Part shown: one piece after another, positions 18,424 to 26,717 of the stretch
How the letters are laid out: every line of letters begins with the position of its first letter
Numbering within the stretch: position 1 is the stretch's first letter
Source: JAKOWB01 sp038363005
GTDB lineage: Bacteria; Pseudomonadota; Alphaproteobacteria; Kiloniellales; JACOMY01
Length of the DNA: 64,000 bases
Direction of reading: 5' to 3'
NCBI GenBank assembly: GCA_038363005.1
Contig: JBBQBI010000007.1
Coordinates: forward strand, 62,001-126,000
Position numbers and translations under genes: made by a program
The notes under the pieces: model-generated
What the model was told of the DNA's origin: nothing
What the model saw: the letters and a program-made list of their open reading frames with translations, nothing else
Databases searched by the model: none

Positions 18424-20397
18424 TCAATAGGTCGCGCGCAGGCCGACCAGCAGGCGCACGCCGGCGGCCTGGAAGCCGTCGGCGGTCTCGTAGTCCTCGT
18501 CCAGCATGTTCTCGGCGCGGGCGTAGACGCTGACACCCGGCACCAGCTTGTAGCTGATGGCGGCGTTGACCACGGTATAGGCCAGCAGCTCCTTCTCGCC
18601 GCCGTAGTAGCCGATGTCGCGGCGGCCGCCGACCAGGTTGAAGTTGCCGCTGATCGACAGCTCGTCAGTGATGTCGATGGCCAGCGTGCAGTTCAGCATG
18701 TGCTTGGGGCGGCGCAGTGCCTGCTTGCCGGTGTCGTCCAGGATGGCGTGGGTGAAGCTGTAGTCGAGGTGCAGGCGCACCGATTCGATCGGCACGATGT
18801 CGATGTAGACCTCGGCCCCCTGCACCGACAGGTCACGGTTGTTCACCGTGGTGGAGTCGAAGGTCATGGGGTCGAACTCGGTGTTGATGGCGTCGCGGAT
18901 GTGGTTGCGGAAGTAGGTGGCGCCCAGCGTCACCTTGTCGTCGATCAGTGTCTGGTCGAAGCCAATTTCCCAGCCGAAGCTGCGCTCGGGCTTCAGGTCC
19001 GAGTTGCCGACGAAGGCGTTGCCGAAGGAGGTCGGGGAGAAGCCGTAGAGTTCGTAGAGGCTGGGCGCCTTGTAGGCGGTGCCGACGCTGCCGCGGATCT
19101 TGGTGCCCCATTCCTTGAGGTGATAGAGCGGGGTCAAGGTGAAGGTCACGGCGTTGTCGGTGTTCTGCGGCGCATCGAAGCGCACCGCGCTGGACAGGAA
19201 GAAGCGGTCCTGCCAGTCGAAGCGGTGGATGGCATAGACGCCGACGGTATCGCGCTCGGCCTGGGAATCGTTGGTGATGACGAAGCCGCCGCCGAAGTCG
19301 GAGCTGCCGGTGGACTGGAACCATTCGCGCTCGAACTCGCTGCCGATGGTCAGGGTGTTCTGGTCGTCGATCACCAAGTCGTTCTGCAGTTCGGCCGACC
19401 AGCGCCAGCCCTTGTTGTCGACATCCTGCGAGGTCGGGAAGATGCCGTCGAAGGCGTCCGGCTGGTCCTTGTCGTTACGGAAGTAATTGCTGTAGCCGAA
19501 GGACAGCGTCGGCTGCCAGAAGCCGTCGAAAAAGCTGCCCTGCAACGCCGCGTCGGCCAGGTACTGCCGCGTCGCCTCGCGCCCGTTCGGATCCTCGGGC
19601 GAATAGTCCAGGTCGCTGCGCGTGTCGATGATGGCACCGAAGAAACTGGCCGAGAGATTCTCGGTGATGGCGCCGTCCAGCGCCACCGAGCCGGCATAGT
19701 TGTCGTAGCCATCGGCTTCGTCGGTGGCGCCGGCCGGGCGCAGCCGTTCCGGCGTGGCGGAGAAGCCGTCGGAGGAGAGCCGCGACAACGTCACGTCATA
19801 GCCGATACCGGACAGGCGGCCGTTGGCATTGACGATGGAGTTCAGCGTGTTCTGCGTGCCGATCTCGAGCTGCATGCCGAAGCTGGGATCGCCATCGCCC
19901 TGCCGGGTGATGATGTTGACCACGCCGCCAATCGCCTTGGAACCATAGAGCGCCGAGGCCGGGCCGCGCAGCACCTCGACCTGCTCGACATTGAACAGCG
20001 GCAGGTGGGCGAAGTTGAAGGCGCCATTCGCGGCCGAGGGATCGCCGATCGGCCGGCCGTTGAGCAGCACCAGGGTCTGGTTGGAGTTGCTGCCGCGGGT
20101 GAAGACCGAGGTCAGCGCCCCCTGCGGGCCGGACTGGATGACGCTGAGACCGGGCACCGCTTTCAGCAGGTCGGGCAGGGTCTGGTAGTTCTGCTCCTCG
20201 ATCTGCTCGCGGGTGATGACGGTGATGCTGGAGCCGACCTCGTCCAGCGGCACTGGCGACTTGGTCGGGGTCACCACCAGCGGCGGCAGGCTGCTGGCGG
20301 TCTGGTCGGCCTGGACGGGCAGCGCCAGCGCGAGGAGCGCACTGCCAGCCAGGATGTAGCGGCGAATGGAACGGTAGGAATACGGATTCCGGGTCAC
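18424..20397 (-). CDS. btuB: TonB-dependent vitamin B12 receptor
   Basis: Outer-membrane receptor of 657 aa. A signal peptide (YILAGSALLALALPVQA) leads to the TonB box region (LPPLVVTPTK), then the plug domain (SSITVITREQIEEQ, LPDLLKAVPGLSV, RGSNSNQTLVLLNGRPIGD, LRGPASALYGSKAIGGVVNI) and a 22-strand barrel ending in an aromatic C terminus (LLVGLRATY). The frame is open to an ATG at 20463, but the GTG at 20397 has AAGGGGGG about 8 nt upstream and gives a normal signal peptide. A cobalamin riboswitch lies just upstream, which supports BtuB over a siderophore receptor. Confidence 0.88.
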   Translation of the reverse strand: MTRNPYSYRSIRRYILAGSALLALALPVQADQTASSLPPLVVTPTKSPVPLDEVGSSITVITREQIEEQNYQTLPDLLKAVPGLSVIQSGPQGALTSVFTRGSNSNQTLVLLNGRPIGDPSAANGAFNFAHLPLFNVEQVEVLRGPASALYGSKAIGGVVNIITRQGDGDPSFGMQLEIGTQNTLNSIVNANGRLSGIGYDVTLSRLSSDGFSATPERLRPAGATDEADGYDNYAGSVALDGAITENLSASFFGAIIDTRSDLDYSPEDPNGREATRQYLADAALQGSFFDGFWQPTLSFGYSNYFRNDKDQPDAFDGIFPTSQDVDNKGWRWSAELQNDLVIDDQNTLTIGSEFEREWFQSTGSSDFGGGFVITNDSQAERDTVGVYAIHRFDWQDRFFLSSAVRFDAPQNTDNAVTFTLTPLYHLKEWGTKIRGSVGTAYKAPSLYELYGFSPTSFGNAFVGNSDLKPERSFGWEIGFDQTLIDDKVTLGATYFRNHIRDAINTEFDPMTFDSTTVNNRDLSVQGAEVYIDIVPIESVRLHLDYSFTHAILDDTGKQALRRPKHMLNCTLAIDITDELSISGNFNLVGGRRDIGYYGGEKELLAYTVVNAAISYKLVPGVSVYARAENMLDEDYETADGFQAAGVRLLVGLRATY

Positions 20398-20489
20398 GGG
20401 ACAGTCCCCCCTTGAGCCAAAGGCCAAAGAAAAGACGTCACCGCTCCGGAGAGTCCGTCCCATCGGTGCACCCCGCCCGACGAGTGGGT

Positions 20490-20690
20490 GACGCCGCGAC
20501 GGCAGGTTTCCTGGCTGGGCGGGTCAACATCGCTGCCCGGTCTTCCCAGGGGAGCCGATCAAGGCTCGTCCCAGTGACCGAACGTGGGGCAGCGACTCAC
20601 CGCCGACAGTTGCGGGGGCAGCCGGGCATGGCACCGAGGCGCCACGCCCTGTTCCCTCTTAGCCCCCCTTGCGGGAGGCACCATCGCGTT
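20490..20690 (-). ncRNA. Cobalamin riboswitch upstream of btuB
   Basis: Reading the minus strand, the conserved aptamer elements occur in order: GGTGCC at 20677-20682, a GCTAAGAGGGAA-like segment, CCCGCAACTGT in the core, the GGGAAG segment, and the B12 box AGCCAGGAAACCTGCC around 20501-20516. The order and spacing match the adenosylcobalamin riboswitch family. The btuB ribosome-binding site lies about 100 nt downstream, so control may be by sequestering it or by termination. The exact ends are approximate. Confidence 0.9.
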
Positions 20691-20753
20691 CGGATCGGGA
20701 AGTACGCTTGCCGGCGGTTGGCTGTCAACGGCGTCGCCGACTGCTATTGGCCT

Positions 20754-21512
20754 TCAGGCGACCACCAGCTCCACACCCGCGTCCTCCAGCCGGCGGACAA
20801 AGGGGGCGGGCGGGTCGCGGTCGGTGACCAGTGCCGAGATCTGGCTGAAGTCGCAGACGCGGACCGAGGCCTGGGCGCCGAACTTGCTGTGGTCGGCGAC
20901 CACGATCACCCTTGTGGCGCGCTGGATCGCCACCTGCGCCAGGTCGGCCTCGTTCAGGTGGAAATCCATGCAGCCGTCCTCCAGGTGGATGGCGCCAATG
21001 GAGAGCACGGCGATGCGCACACGGAAGGATTCGACGAAGCGCACAGCCGAGCCGCCGAGCACCGCGCCGTCGTCGCTGCGGATCTCGCCACCGGCCAGGT
21101 ACACCTTGTTGCGGCCGGACTGCGCCAGGGTGCGGGCGATGTCGGCGCCGTTGGTCACCACCATCAGCTCGGCATGTTCGGCCAGCGCGCGGGCGACGTA
21201 GAGCGTGGTCGAGCCGGTGTCGATGAAGATCGAATCGCCGTTGCGCACCTCGCGCGCCACGGCGCGGGCGATGCGGCCCTTGGCTTCGGCGTTGTAGGCC
21301 ATGCGCTTCTGGAAGTCGGGTTCGCGCAGCACGTCGGGTAGGACGGCGCCGCCGTGCACGCGCTCCAGCAGGCCCTTGGCCGCCATGGCCTTGATATCGC
21401 GCCGGATGGTCTCGTCCGACACTGCCAGCTGTTCGGCCAGCTCCATGACGCTGCAGCTGCCCTCGCGGGCGAGGGCGCGCAGGATCGCGGCTTGGCGGGC
21501 TGTGGCATGCAT
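20754..21512 (-). CDS. DeoR/GlpR-family transcriptional repressor
   Basis: A 252-aa regulator with an N-terminal DeoR helix-turn-helix (MELAEQLAVSDETIRRDI, then LERVHGGAVLP) and a DeoR-C sensor domain with the phosphate-binding loops IFIDTGSTTLYVARAL, VVTNGADIARTL and YLAGGEIRSDDGAVLGG. Members of this family respond to phosphorylated metabolites. It is divergent from the ABC importer starting at 21695, which makes it the probable repressor of that locus. The locus contains two small-molecule kinases that could produce a phosphorylated effector. Confidence 0.85.
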   Translation of the reverse strand: MHATARQAAILRALAREGSCSVMELAEQLAVSDETIRRDIKAMAAKGLLERVHGGAVLPDVLREPDFQKRMAYNAEAKGRIARAVAREVRNGDSIFIDTGSTTLYVARALAEHAELMVVTNGADIARTLAQSGRNKVYLAGGEIRSDDGAVLGGSAVRFVESFRVRIAVLSIGAIHLEDGCMDFHLNEADLAQVAIQRATRVIVVADHSKFGAQASVRVCDFSQISALVTDRDPPAPFVRRLEDAGVELVVA

Positions 21513-21604
21513 GGGGACGATCTCGGGACTGTGTTGCGGTTGCAGTATGGCGCCTCGATTGCTCGGGGCAATGTGGAATCTTGTGGCAATGCTTGGATTG
21601 CAGC

Positions 21605-21633
21605 TTGACAGGCCCTGCTGCGGCGCAACAGCA
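21605..21633 (+). promoter_or_regulatory. Candidate promoter for the betaine-type importer
   Basis: A perfect TTGACA lies at 21605-21610, 85 bp before the ProX-type start, in the divergent region with the DeoR-type gene. The matching -10 position reads ACAGCA and is weak. A direct repeat GGCAATG occurs at about 21567 and 21581 just upstream and could be the repressor site. Confidence 0.35.
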
Positions 21634-21694
21634 TCGTCGCAGGCGTAAACGCGCAGCCAAGCGCGGCCGCCCTTTCACCTGGGAGATTGATGAC

Positions 21695-22648
21695 ATGACC
21701 TTGCGAGTAAAGAGCTGGCTGGCGGCCGGCGCGATGGTTGCCGCTCTGGCGGCCGGTCCGGCGCAGGCCGCGGCGCCAGAGTCGAGCGATCCGATCAAGC
21801 TGACGCTGCATGACTGGACCGGCAACTACATCACCACGACCATCATGGGCGAAGTGCTGAAGTCCATGGGCTACAACGTCGAGTATGTGCAGGCCGACTA
21901 TCTGGCGCAGTTCGCCGGAATCGAGACCGGCGACCTGACGATCGCCATGGAGCTTTGGCAGACCACGGCGGCCGAGGCGCTGGAGGCATCGCTGGCCACC
22001 GGCAATACCATCGACCTCGGCGAGATCGGGATGCAGGCGAAGGAAGAGTGGTGGTACCCGCTCTACATGAAGGAGCTCTGCCCCGGCCTGCCGGATTGGA
22101 AGGCCCTGCTGGCCTGTGGCGAGGTCTTCTCCACACCGGAGACGGCGCCTAAGGGTCGCTATCTCTCTGGGCCGGCCACCTGGGGTGGCTATGACCAGGA
22201 GCGCGTCGAAGCGCTGGGTCTGCCCTTCGAGGTGGTGAACGCCGGCACCGACGCCGGCCTCTTTGCTGAGATACAGTCGGCCTACGAGCGCAAGGCGCCG
22301 ATCATGGCGTGGGTCTACTCCCCGCACTGGGCAGTGGCCAAGTTCGACGGCGAATGGGTCGAGTTCCCGACCTATGAGAAGGCCTGCTACGAGGACCCGA
22401 AGTGGGGCATGAACCCCGACAAGGCCTACGACTGCGGCAAGCCTTTCGGTTGGATCAAGAAGGCCGGTTGGGCGGGCGGCGAGGCCAAGTGGCCGGCGGC
22501 CTACAAGGCGGTCCGCGCCTACACCATGGACAACGCCACCATGAGCGCGCTGGTCGGCAAGGTCGACCTCGACGGCATGAGCGTCGAGGACGTGGTCAAG
22601 GAGTGGATGGACGCCAACCAGGCCACCTGGCAGGGCTGGACCAAGTAG
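21695..22648 (+). CDS. proX: Betaine-type ABC transporter substrate-binding protein
   Basis: A 317-aa periplasmic protein of the OpuAC/ProX family. The signal peptide ends near AAGPAQA. LTLHDWTGNYITTTIMGEVL, AMELWQTTAAEAL, LSGPATWGGYDQERV and VYSPHWAVAKFDGEWVEFP supply the tryptophans that form the quaternary-ammonium cage in this family. ATG 21695 has GGGAG 9 nt upstream. The gene is first in a plus-strand run to 32.6 kb. The DMGDH-like and kinase genes downstream suggest a methylated amine ligand, but which one is open. Confidence 0.8.
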   Translation: MTLRVKSWLAAGAMVAALAAGPAQAAAPESSDPIKLTLHDWTGNYITTTIMGEVLKSMGYNVEYVQADYLAQFAGIETGDLTIAMELWQTTAAEALEASLATGNTIDLGEIGMQAKEEWWYPLYMKELCPGLPDWKALLACGEVFSTPETAPKGRYLSGPATWGGYDQERVEALGLPFEVVNAGTDAGLFAEIQSAYERKAPIMAWVYSPHWAVAKFDGEWVEFPTYEKACYEDPKWGMNPDKAYDCGKPFGWIKKAGWAGGEAKWPAAYKAVRAYTMDNATMSALVGKVDLDGMSVEDVVKEWMDANQATWQGWTK

Positions 22649-22670
22649 GGCGTTCGTCCCTAACGTTGCC

Positions 22671-22697
22671 GGGGGTGCTGCGCCACGCGGCACCCCC
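22671..22697 (+). terminator. Stem-loop between proX and proV genes
   Basis: GGGGGTGC and GCACCCCC form an 8-bp stem around an 11-nt loop, followed by a pyrimidine-rich stretch (CTTCTCTCTTC) 23 nt after the proX stop. It could act as a partial terminator or protect the proX mRNA, giving more binding protein than transporter. There is no pure U-tract. Confidence 0.5.
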
Positions 22698-22768
22698 CGC
22701 TTCTCTCTTCTAGGCCTCACCCGGGGGACAGCTCCGGGCAGACGGTTGCCTGACAGAACGGAGCCCGC

Positions 22769-23821
22769 ATGCCAGAGCGGCCGGTAAAGCTTGCCTGCGA
22801 AGGCGTCTGGAAACTCTTCGGCAACAATCCCGGCGCCGTCTTGCGCGCCCACAAGGGCCAGCCCAGCGGCGAGGACCTGAAGCGCGCCGGGCTGATCGGC
22901 GCGGTGCGCGACGTGAACCTGCAGATCCGTGCTGGCGAGATCTTCATCATCATGGGGCTGTCGGGCTCCGGCAAATCCACACTGGTGCGCTGCCTGTCGC
23001 GCCTGGTCGAACCGACAGCCGGTCGCGTGCTGTTCGACGGCAACGACCTGTTGGCGGCCAGCGAGCACGAGATGATCGAGCTGCGGCGGCACAAGATGGG
23101 CATGGTGTTCCAGCACTTCGCCCTGCTGCCGCACCTCAACGTGCTGCGTAACGTCGCCTTTCCGCTGGAGGTGCAAGGCGTGGCCCGCGCCGAGCGCGAG
23201 GAGCGGGCGCTGAAGGTGATCGAGCTGGTCGGCCTGAAGGGGCGCGAAACCTACTACCCGCGCGAGCTTTCGGGTGGCCAGCAGCAGCGCGTCGGTATCG
23301 CCCGCTCGTTGGCGGTGGAGCCGGAGATCTGGTTCCTCGACGAGCCCTTCTCGGCACTCGATCCGCTGATCCGCCGCGAGATGCAGGACGAATTCCTGCG
23401 GCTGCAGTCGGTGCTGCGCAAGACCATCGTCTTCATCACCCACGACTTCGACGAGGCCATCCGCCTGGCCGACCGCATCGCCATCATGAAGGATGGCGCG
23501 GTGATCCAGACCGGCACGCCCGAGGAGCTGGTGACCAACCCCGCCACCGACTATGTCGCCGAGTTCACCCGCGACGTGTCGCGCGCCAAGGTACTGTCGC
23601 TGCGCGCCATCATGCAGCCTTATGACGCCGCCACCGCGGTGGCCGGCCGCCTGCCGGCCGCGGCGCGTATCCAGCAGGTGGCACAGCAGATCGTCGAAGG
23701 CGGCCAGCCCTTCGCGGTGGAGGACGAGGCCGGTCAGCCGCTGGGCCTGGTGACGCGCGCCGCGGTGCTGCGCGTGCTGGTAGGTGACACGGCGACACCA
23801 GCGACGGTGGGGCAGGGATGA
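22769..23821 (+). CDS. proV: Betaine-type ABC transporter ATPase
   Basis: A 350-aa ATPase. IIMGLSGSGKSTLVRCL is Walker A, RELSGGQQQRVGIARSLAV the signature motif, WFLDEPFSALDPLIRREM Walker B and D-loop, and IVFITHDFDEAIRLADRIAI the switch region. The ATPase core is typical of ProV/OpuAA. The tail (residues about 270-350) holds only a degenerate CBS-like region instead of the usual two full CBS modules. Its stop overlaps the permease start by 4 bp. It energises the fused permease downstream. Confidence 0.85.
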   Translation: MPERPVKLACEGVWKLFGNNPGAVLRAHKGQPSGEDLKRAGLIGAVRDVNLQIRAGEIFIIMGLSGSGKSTLVRCLSRLVEPTAGRVLFDGNDLLAASEHEMIELRRHKMGMVFQHFALLPHLNVLRNVAFPLEVQGVARAEREERALKVIELVGLKGRETYYPRELSGGQQQRVGIARSLAVEPEIWFLDEPFSALDPLIRREMQDEFLRLQSVLRKTIVFITHDFDEAIRLADRIAIMKDGAVIQTGTPEELVTNPATDYVAEFTRDVSRAKVLSLRAIMQPYDAATAVAGRLPAAARIQQVAQQIVEGGQPFAVEDEAGQPLGLVTRAAVLRVLVGDTATPATVGQG

Positions 23822-25815
23822 GCGATCTGGCGCTACAGCCGCGACCGCAGCCCTGGCGCCGCTTCGGCATCGGCGAGGCCGGCGGCCTGGCGATCCTGCT
23901 GCTGGCGCTGCTGATTTCGCTGAACCGCGAGCAGTTCGCCTGGGCCATGAGCTATCCGGAAGCGCTGATCGTGCCGCTGAAGGCCTGGGTCAGCGGTGCC
24001 ATGAAGTGGCTGATCAACGATCTGGATTTCGGCCTCTTCACCTTCAAGGACTTCACCCGCGGCATCGCCTGGGTAATCGAGTGGCCGCTGACCTTCGCCC
24101 AGGGTGTGCTGGCCAAGGGCTTCGTGATCTTCGGCGTCGCCATTCCGCCGGTGGCCTGGCCGGCGCTGACCCTGCTGGTGACGCTGCTGGCCTGGCGGCT
24201 GAACGGCTGGCGCCTGGCGCTGCTGGTGCTGCTGACCATGCTCTACCTGGCGCTGTTCGGTCGCTGGACCGCCGCCATGTTTACCGTGGCGGCCATCGTC
24301 GTCGCCGTGCCGCTGGGTGTGGTCTGCGGCCTGCTGCTCGGCCTGCTGGCGCACCGCTCGCGCGGCTTCGAGCGCGTCATCGTGCCGATGCTCGACTTCA
24401 TGCAGACCGTACCGGTCTTCGCCTACCTGGTGCCGATCCTCTTCCTGTTCGGTTTCAGCCCGGTTTCGGCGTTGATTGCCACCATCATCTTCGCCATGCC
24501 GCCGATGGTGCGCCTGACCATGCTGGCGCTGCGCCAGGTCCCGCCTGAGATCGTCGAGTTCGGCCACATGGCCGGCTGCAGCCGCCGCCAGATGACCTGG
24601 AAGATCATGGTGCCGGCGGCCCGGCCCGGCCTGATGATCGGCGTCAACCAGGTGATCATGCAGTCGCTGAACATGGTGATCATCGCCGCCATGATCGGCG
24701 CCGGCGGGCTGGGCTTCGAGGTGTTGTCGGCGATGCGCGCGCTGAAACTTGGCGCGGCGCTGGAGGCCAGCGTCGCCATCGCGCTGATCGCCATCGCCGT
24801 CGACCGCATGAGCCAGGCCGCCGCGCTGCGCAGCCGCGGCAGCCTGCGGCTTCGGCATGACGGCTGGGCGCGGCGCTACCGCGCGCCGCTGCTGGTGCTG
24901 GCGGTGCTGCTGGCCGGCTGGCTGCTGGGGTTGCTCTGGCCGGCGCTGCAGGATTTCCCCAAGACCTGGCAGATCACCGTTGGCCCGATCATCGACAAGG
25001 CCATCTCGGAGTTCACCAAGGACTGGTTCGATCTGCTCAACGGCGGCAAGAACTTCCTGCTGCTGAACCTGATGATTCCGCTGAAGCGCTTCCTGACCGA
25101 TGACGTCCCCTGGCTCGGCGTCATACTGCTGCTGGGCTTTGCCGGCTGGCGGCTGGGCGGCTGGCGCCTGGCGTTGCTGGTCGCCGGGCTGCTGCTGTTC
25201 ATCGTGGTGACCGACAACTGGCTGCCGGCCATGGTCTCGGTCTACCTCTGCGGCCTGGGCGTCATCGTCGCCTGCCTGATCGGCGTGCCGCTGGGCATCG
25301 CCGCCGCCAAGGTGCGCTGGGTCAACCGGCTGCTGCAGCCGGTGATCGATGTGCTGCAGACCATGCCGGTCTTCGCCTATCTGATCCCGGCCATCATGCT
25401 GTTCCAGAACGGCGATTTCACCGCGCTGCTGGCCATCATCGCCTATTCCGTGGTGGCGCCGATCCGCTACACGGTACATGGCCTGCGGCAGGTCCCGCCG
25501 GCGCTGGTGGAGGCCGCCATCACCTCCGGCTGTACGCCGCGCCAGCGCCTTTTCAAGGTTGAGCTGCCGCTGGCCCTGCCGGAGATCCTGCTGGGCATCA
25601 ACCAGACCATCATGATGGGGCTGTCGATGCTGGTGATCACCGCGCTGGTCGGCACCCGCGACCTGGGGCAGGAGGTCTATGCCGCGCTGGCCAAAGCCGA
25701 CGTCGGTCGCGGCTTTGTCGCCGGCACCGGCGTCGCCTGCATCGCCATCGTCACCGACCGCCTGATGCAGGCCTGGGCGCGCGAGAAGAAGCGGCGCATG
25801 GGCCTGGCCCTATGA
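23818..25815 (+). CDS. proW: Betaine-type ABC permease with two fused permease units
   Basis: A 665-aa integral membrane protein, about twice the usual ProW length. Two homologous permease units are seen in tandem. The first has VIVPMLDFMQTVPVFAYLVP and the ATPase-contact loop near residue 247 (EFGHMAGCSRRQMTWKIMVP). The second has LQPVIDVLQTMPVFAYLIP and its loop near residue 565 (EAAITSGCTPRQRLFKVELP). Each is preceded by extra N-terminal helices. A single ATPase gene is present, so one polypeptide probably replaces the permease homodimer and could be asymmetric. Confidence 0.88.
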   Translation: MSDLALQPRPQPWRRFGIGEAGGLAILLLALLISLNREQFAWAMSYPEALIVPLKAWVSGAMKWLINDLDFGLFTFKDFTRGIAWVIEWPLTFAQGVLAKGFVIFGVAIPPVAWPALTLLVTLLAWRLNGWRLALLVLLTMLYLALFGRWTAAMFTVAAIVVAVPLGVVCGLLLGLLAHRSRGFERVIVPMLDFMQTVPVFAYLVPILFLFGFSPVSALIATIIFAMPPMVRLTMLALRQVPPEIVEFGHMAGCSRRQMTWKIMVPAARPGLMIGVNQVIMQSLNMVIIAAMIGAGGLGFEVLSAMRALKLGAALEASVAIALIAIAVDRMSQAAALRSRGSLRLRHDGWARRYRAPLLVLAVLLAGWLLGLLWPALQDFPKTWQITVGPIIDKAISEFTKDWFDLLNGGKNFLLLNLMIPLKRFLTDDVPWLGVILLLGFAGWRLGGWRLALLVAGLLLFIVVTDNWLPAMVSVYLCGLGVIVACLIGVPLGIAAAKVRWVNRLLQPVIDVLQTMPVFAYLIPAIMLFQNGDFTALLAIIAYSVVAPIRYTVHGLRQVPPALVEAAITSGCTPRQRLFKVELPLALPEILLGINQTIMMGLSMLVITALVGTRDLGQEVYAALAKADVGRGFVAGTGVACIAIVTDRLMQAWAREKKRRMGLAL

Positions 25816-25825
25816 GGGGCGGGGC

Positions 25826-26698
25826 ATGAGCAGCGCGGTCGAACGCGCCGCCGGCCTCGCCCTCTGGCTTGGCCGGGTGACGCCCGAGCCGCTGACCGGC
25901 GGCATCACCAACACCAACTTCAAGGTGGTCGACCAGGGCCGCGCCTTCTTCGTGCGCATCGGCGCCGACATCCCGGTGCATGGCGTGCTGCGCTTCAACG
26001 AACTGGCGGCCGCCCGCGCCGCTGCCGCCGCCGGCATCTCGCCCGCCATCGTGCATGCCGAGCCTGGCGTGCTGGTGACCGAGTTCGTCCAAGGCCGCAC
26101 CTTCGCCGCCGCCGACGTGCGCGCCAACCTGGCGCGCATCGTCCCGTTGGTGCGGCGGGTGCATCGCGAGCTGCCGAAGCAGCTGCGCGGGCCGGTGCTG
26201 GTCTTCTGGGTGTTCCACGTGGTGCGCGACTATGCCGGCAGCATCGCAGATGGCGGCCACCCGCAGGCCGGCGAGCTGCCGCGTCTGCTGGGCATCGCCG
26301 AAAAGCTGGAAGCGGCGGTCGGCGCCATAGAGCTGGTGTTCGGTCACAACGACCTGCTGCCGGGCAACTTCCTGGACGATGGCCAGCGTCTCTGGCTGGT
26401 CGATTGGGACTACGCTGGCTTCAACTCGCCGCTGTTCGACCTGGGCGGACTGGCCTCCAACAACGAATTCCCGCCGGAACAGGAGCAGGAGCTGCTGGAA
26501 CGCTACTTCGGCGCGCCGCCCGACGCCGGGCTGCTGCGCCGCTATGGCGCGATGAAGTGCGCCTCGCTGCTGCGCGAGACGCTCTGGTCGATGGTGTCCG
26601 AGCTGCATTCGACGCTGGCCTTCGACTACCGCGCCTATACCGCCGAGAACCGCGGCCGCTTCGAAGCCGCCTGGGACGCCTTTCAACGAGAAACCTGA
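25826..26698 (+). CDS. Choline-kinase-like phosphotransferase (first copy)
   Basis: A 290-aa kinase of the APH/choline-ethanolamine kinase superfamily. LTGGITNTNFKV is the nucleotide loop, FGHNDLLPGNFLDDG the catalytic HNDxxxxN motif (Brenner motif) and LVDWDYAGFNSPLFDLG the metal-binding Asp. It starts 10 bp after the permease and precedes the first DMGDH-like gene by 19 bp. It may phosphorylate the imported amine or an alcohol derived from it. Choline is the family's usual substrate, but nothing here fixes that. Confidence 0.8.
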   Translation: MSSAVERAAGLALWLGRVTPEPLTGGITNTNFKVVDQGRAFFVRIGADIPVHGVLRFNELAAARAAAAAGISPAIVHAEPGVLVTEFVQGRTFAAADVRANLARIVPLVRRVHRELPKQLRGPVLVFWVFHVVRDYAGSIADGGHPQAGELPRLLGIAEKLEAAVGAIELVFGHNDLLPGNFLDDGQRLWLVDWDYAGFNSPLFDLGGLASNNEFPPEQEQELLERYFGAPPDAGLLRRYGAMKCASLLRETLWSMVSELHSTLAFDYRAYTAENRGRFEAAWDAFQRET

Positions 26699-26717
26699 AG
26701 CAGGGGCGAGACGCATC

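Noticed and set aside
21164..23443. A 759-codon minus-strand frame opposite proX and proV.
   Set aside because: It is antisense to two well-supported genes and has no recognisable domain; high GC leaves such frames open.
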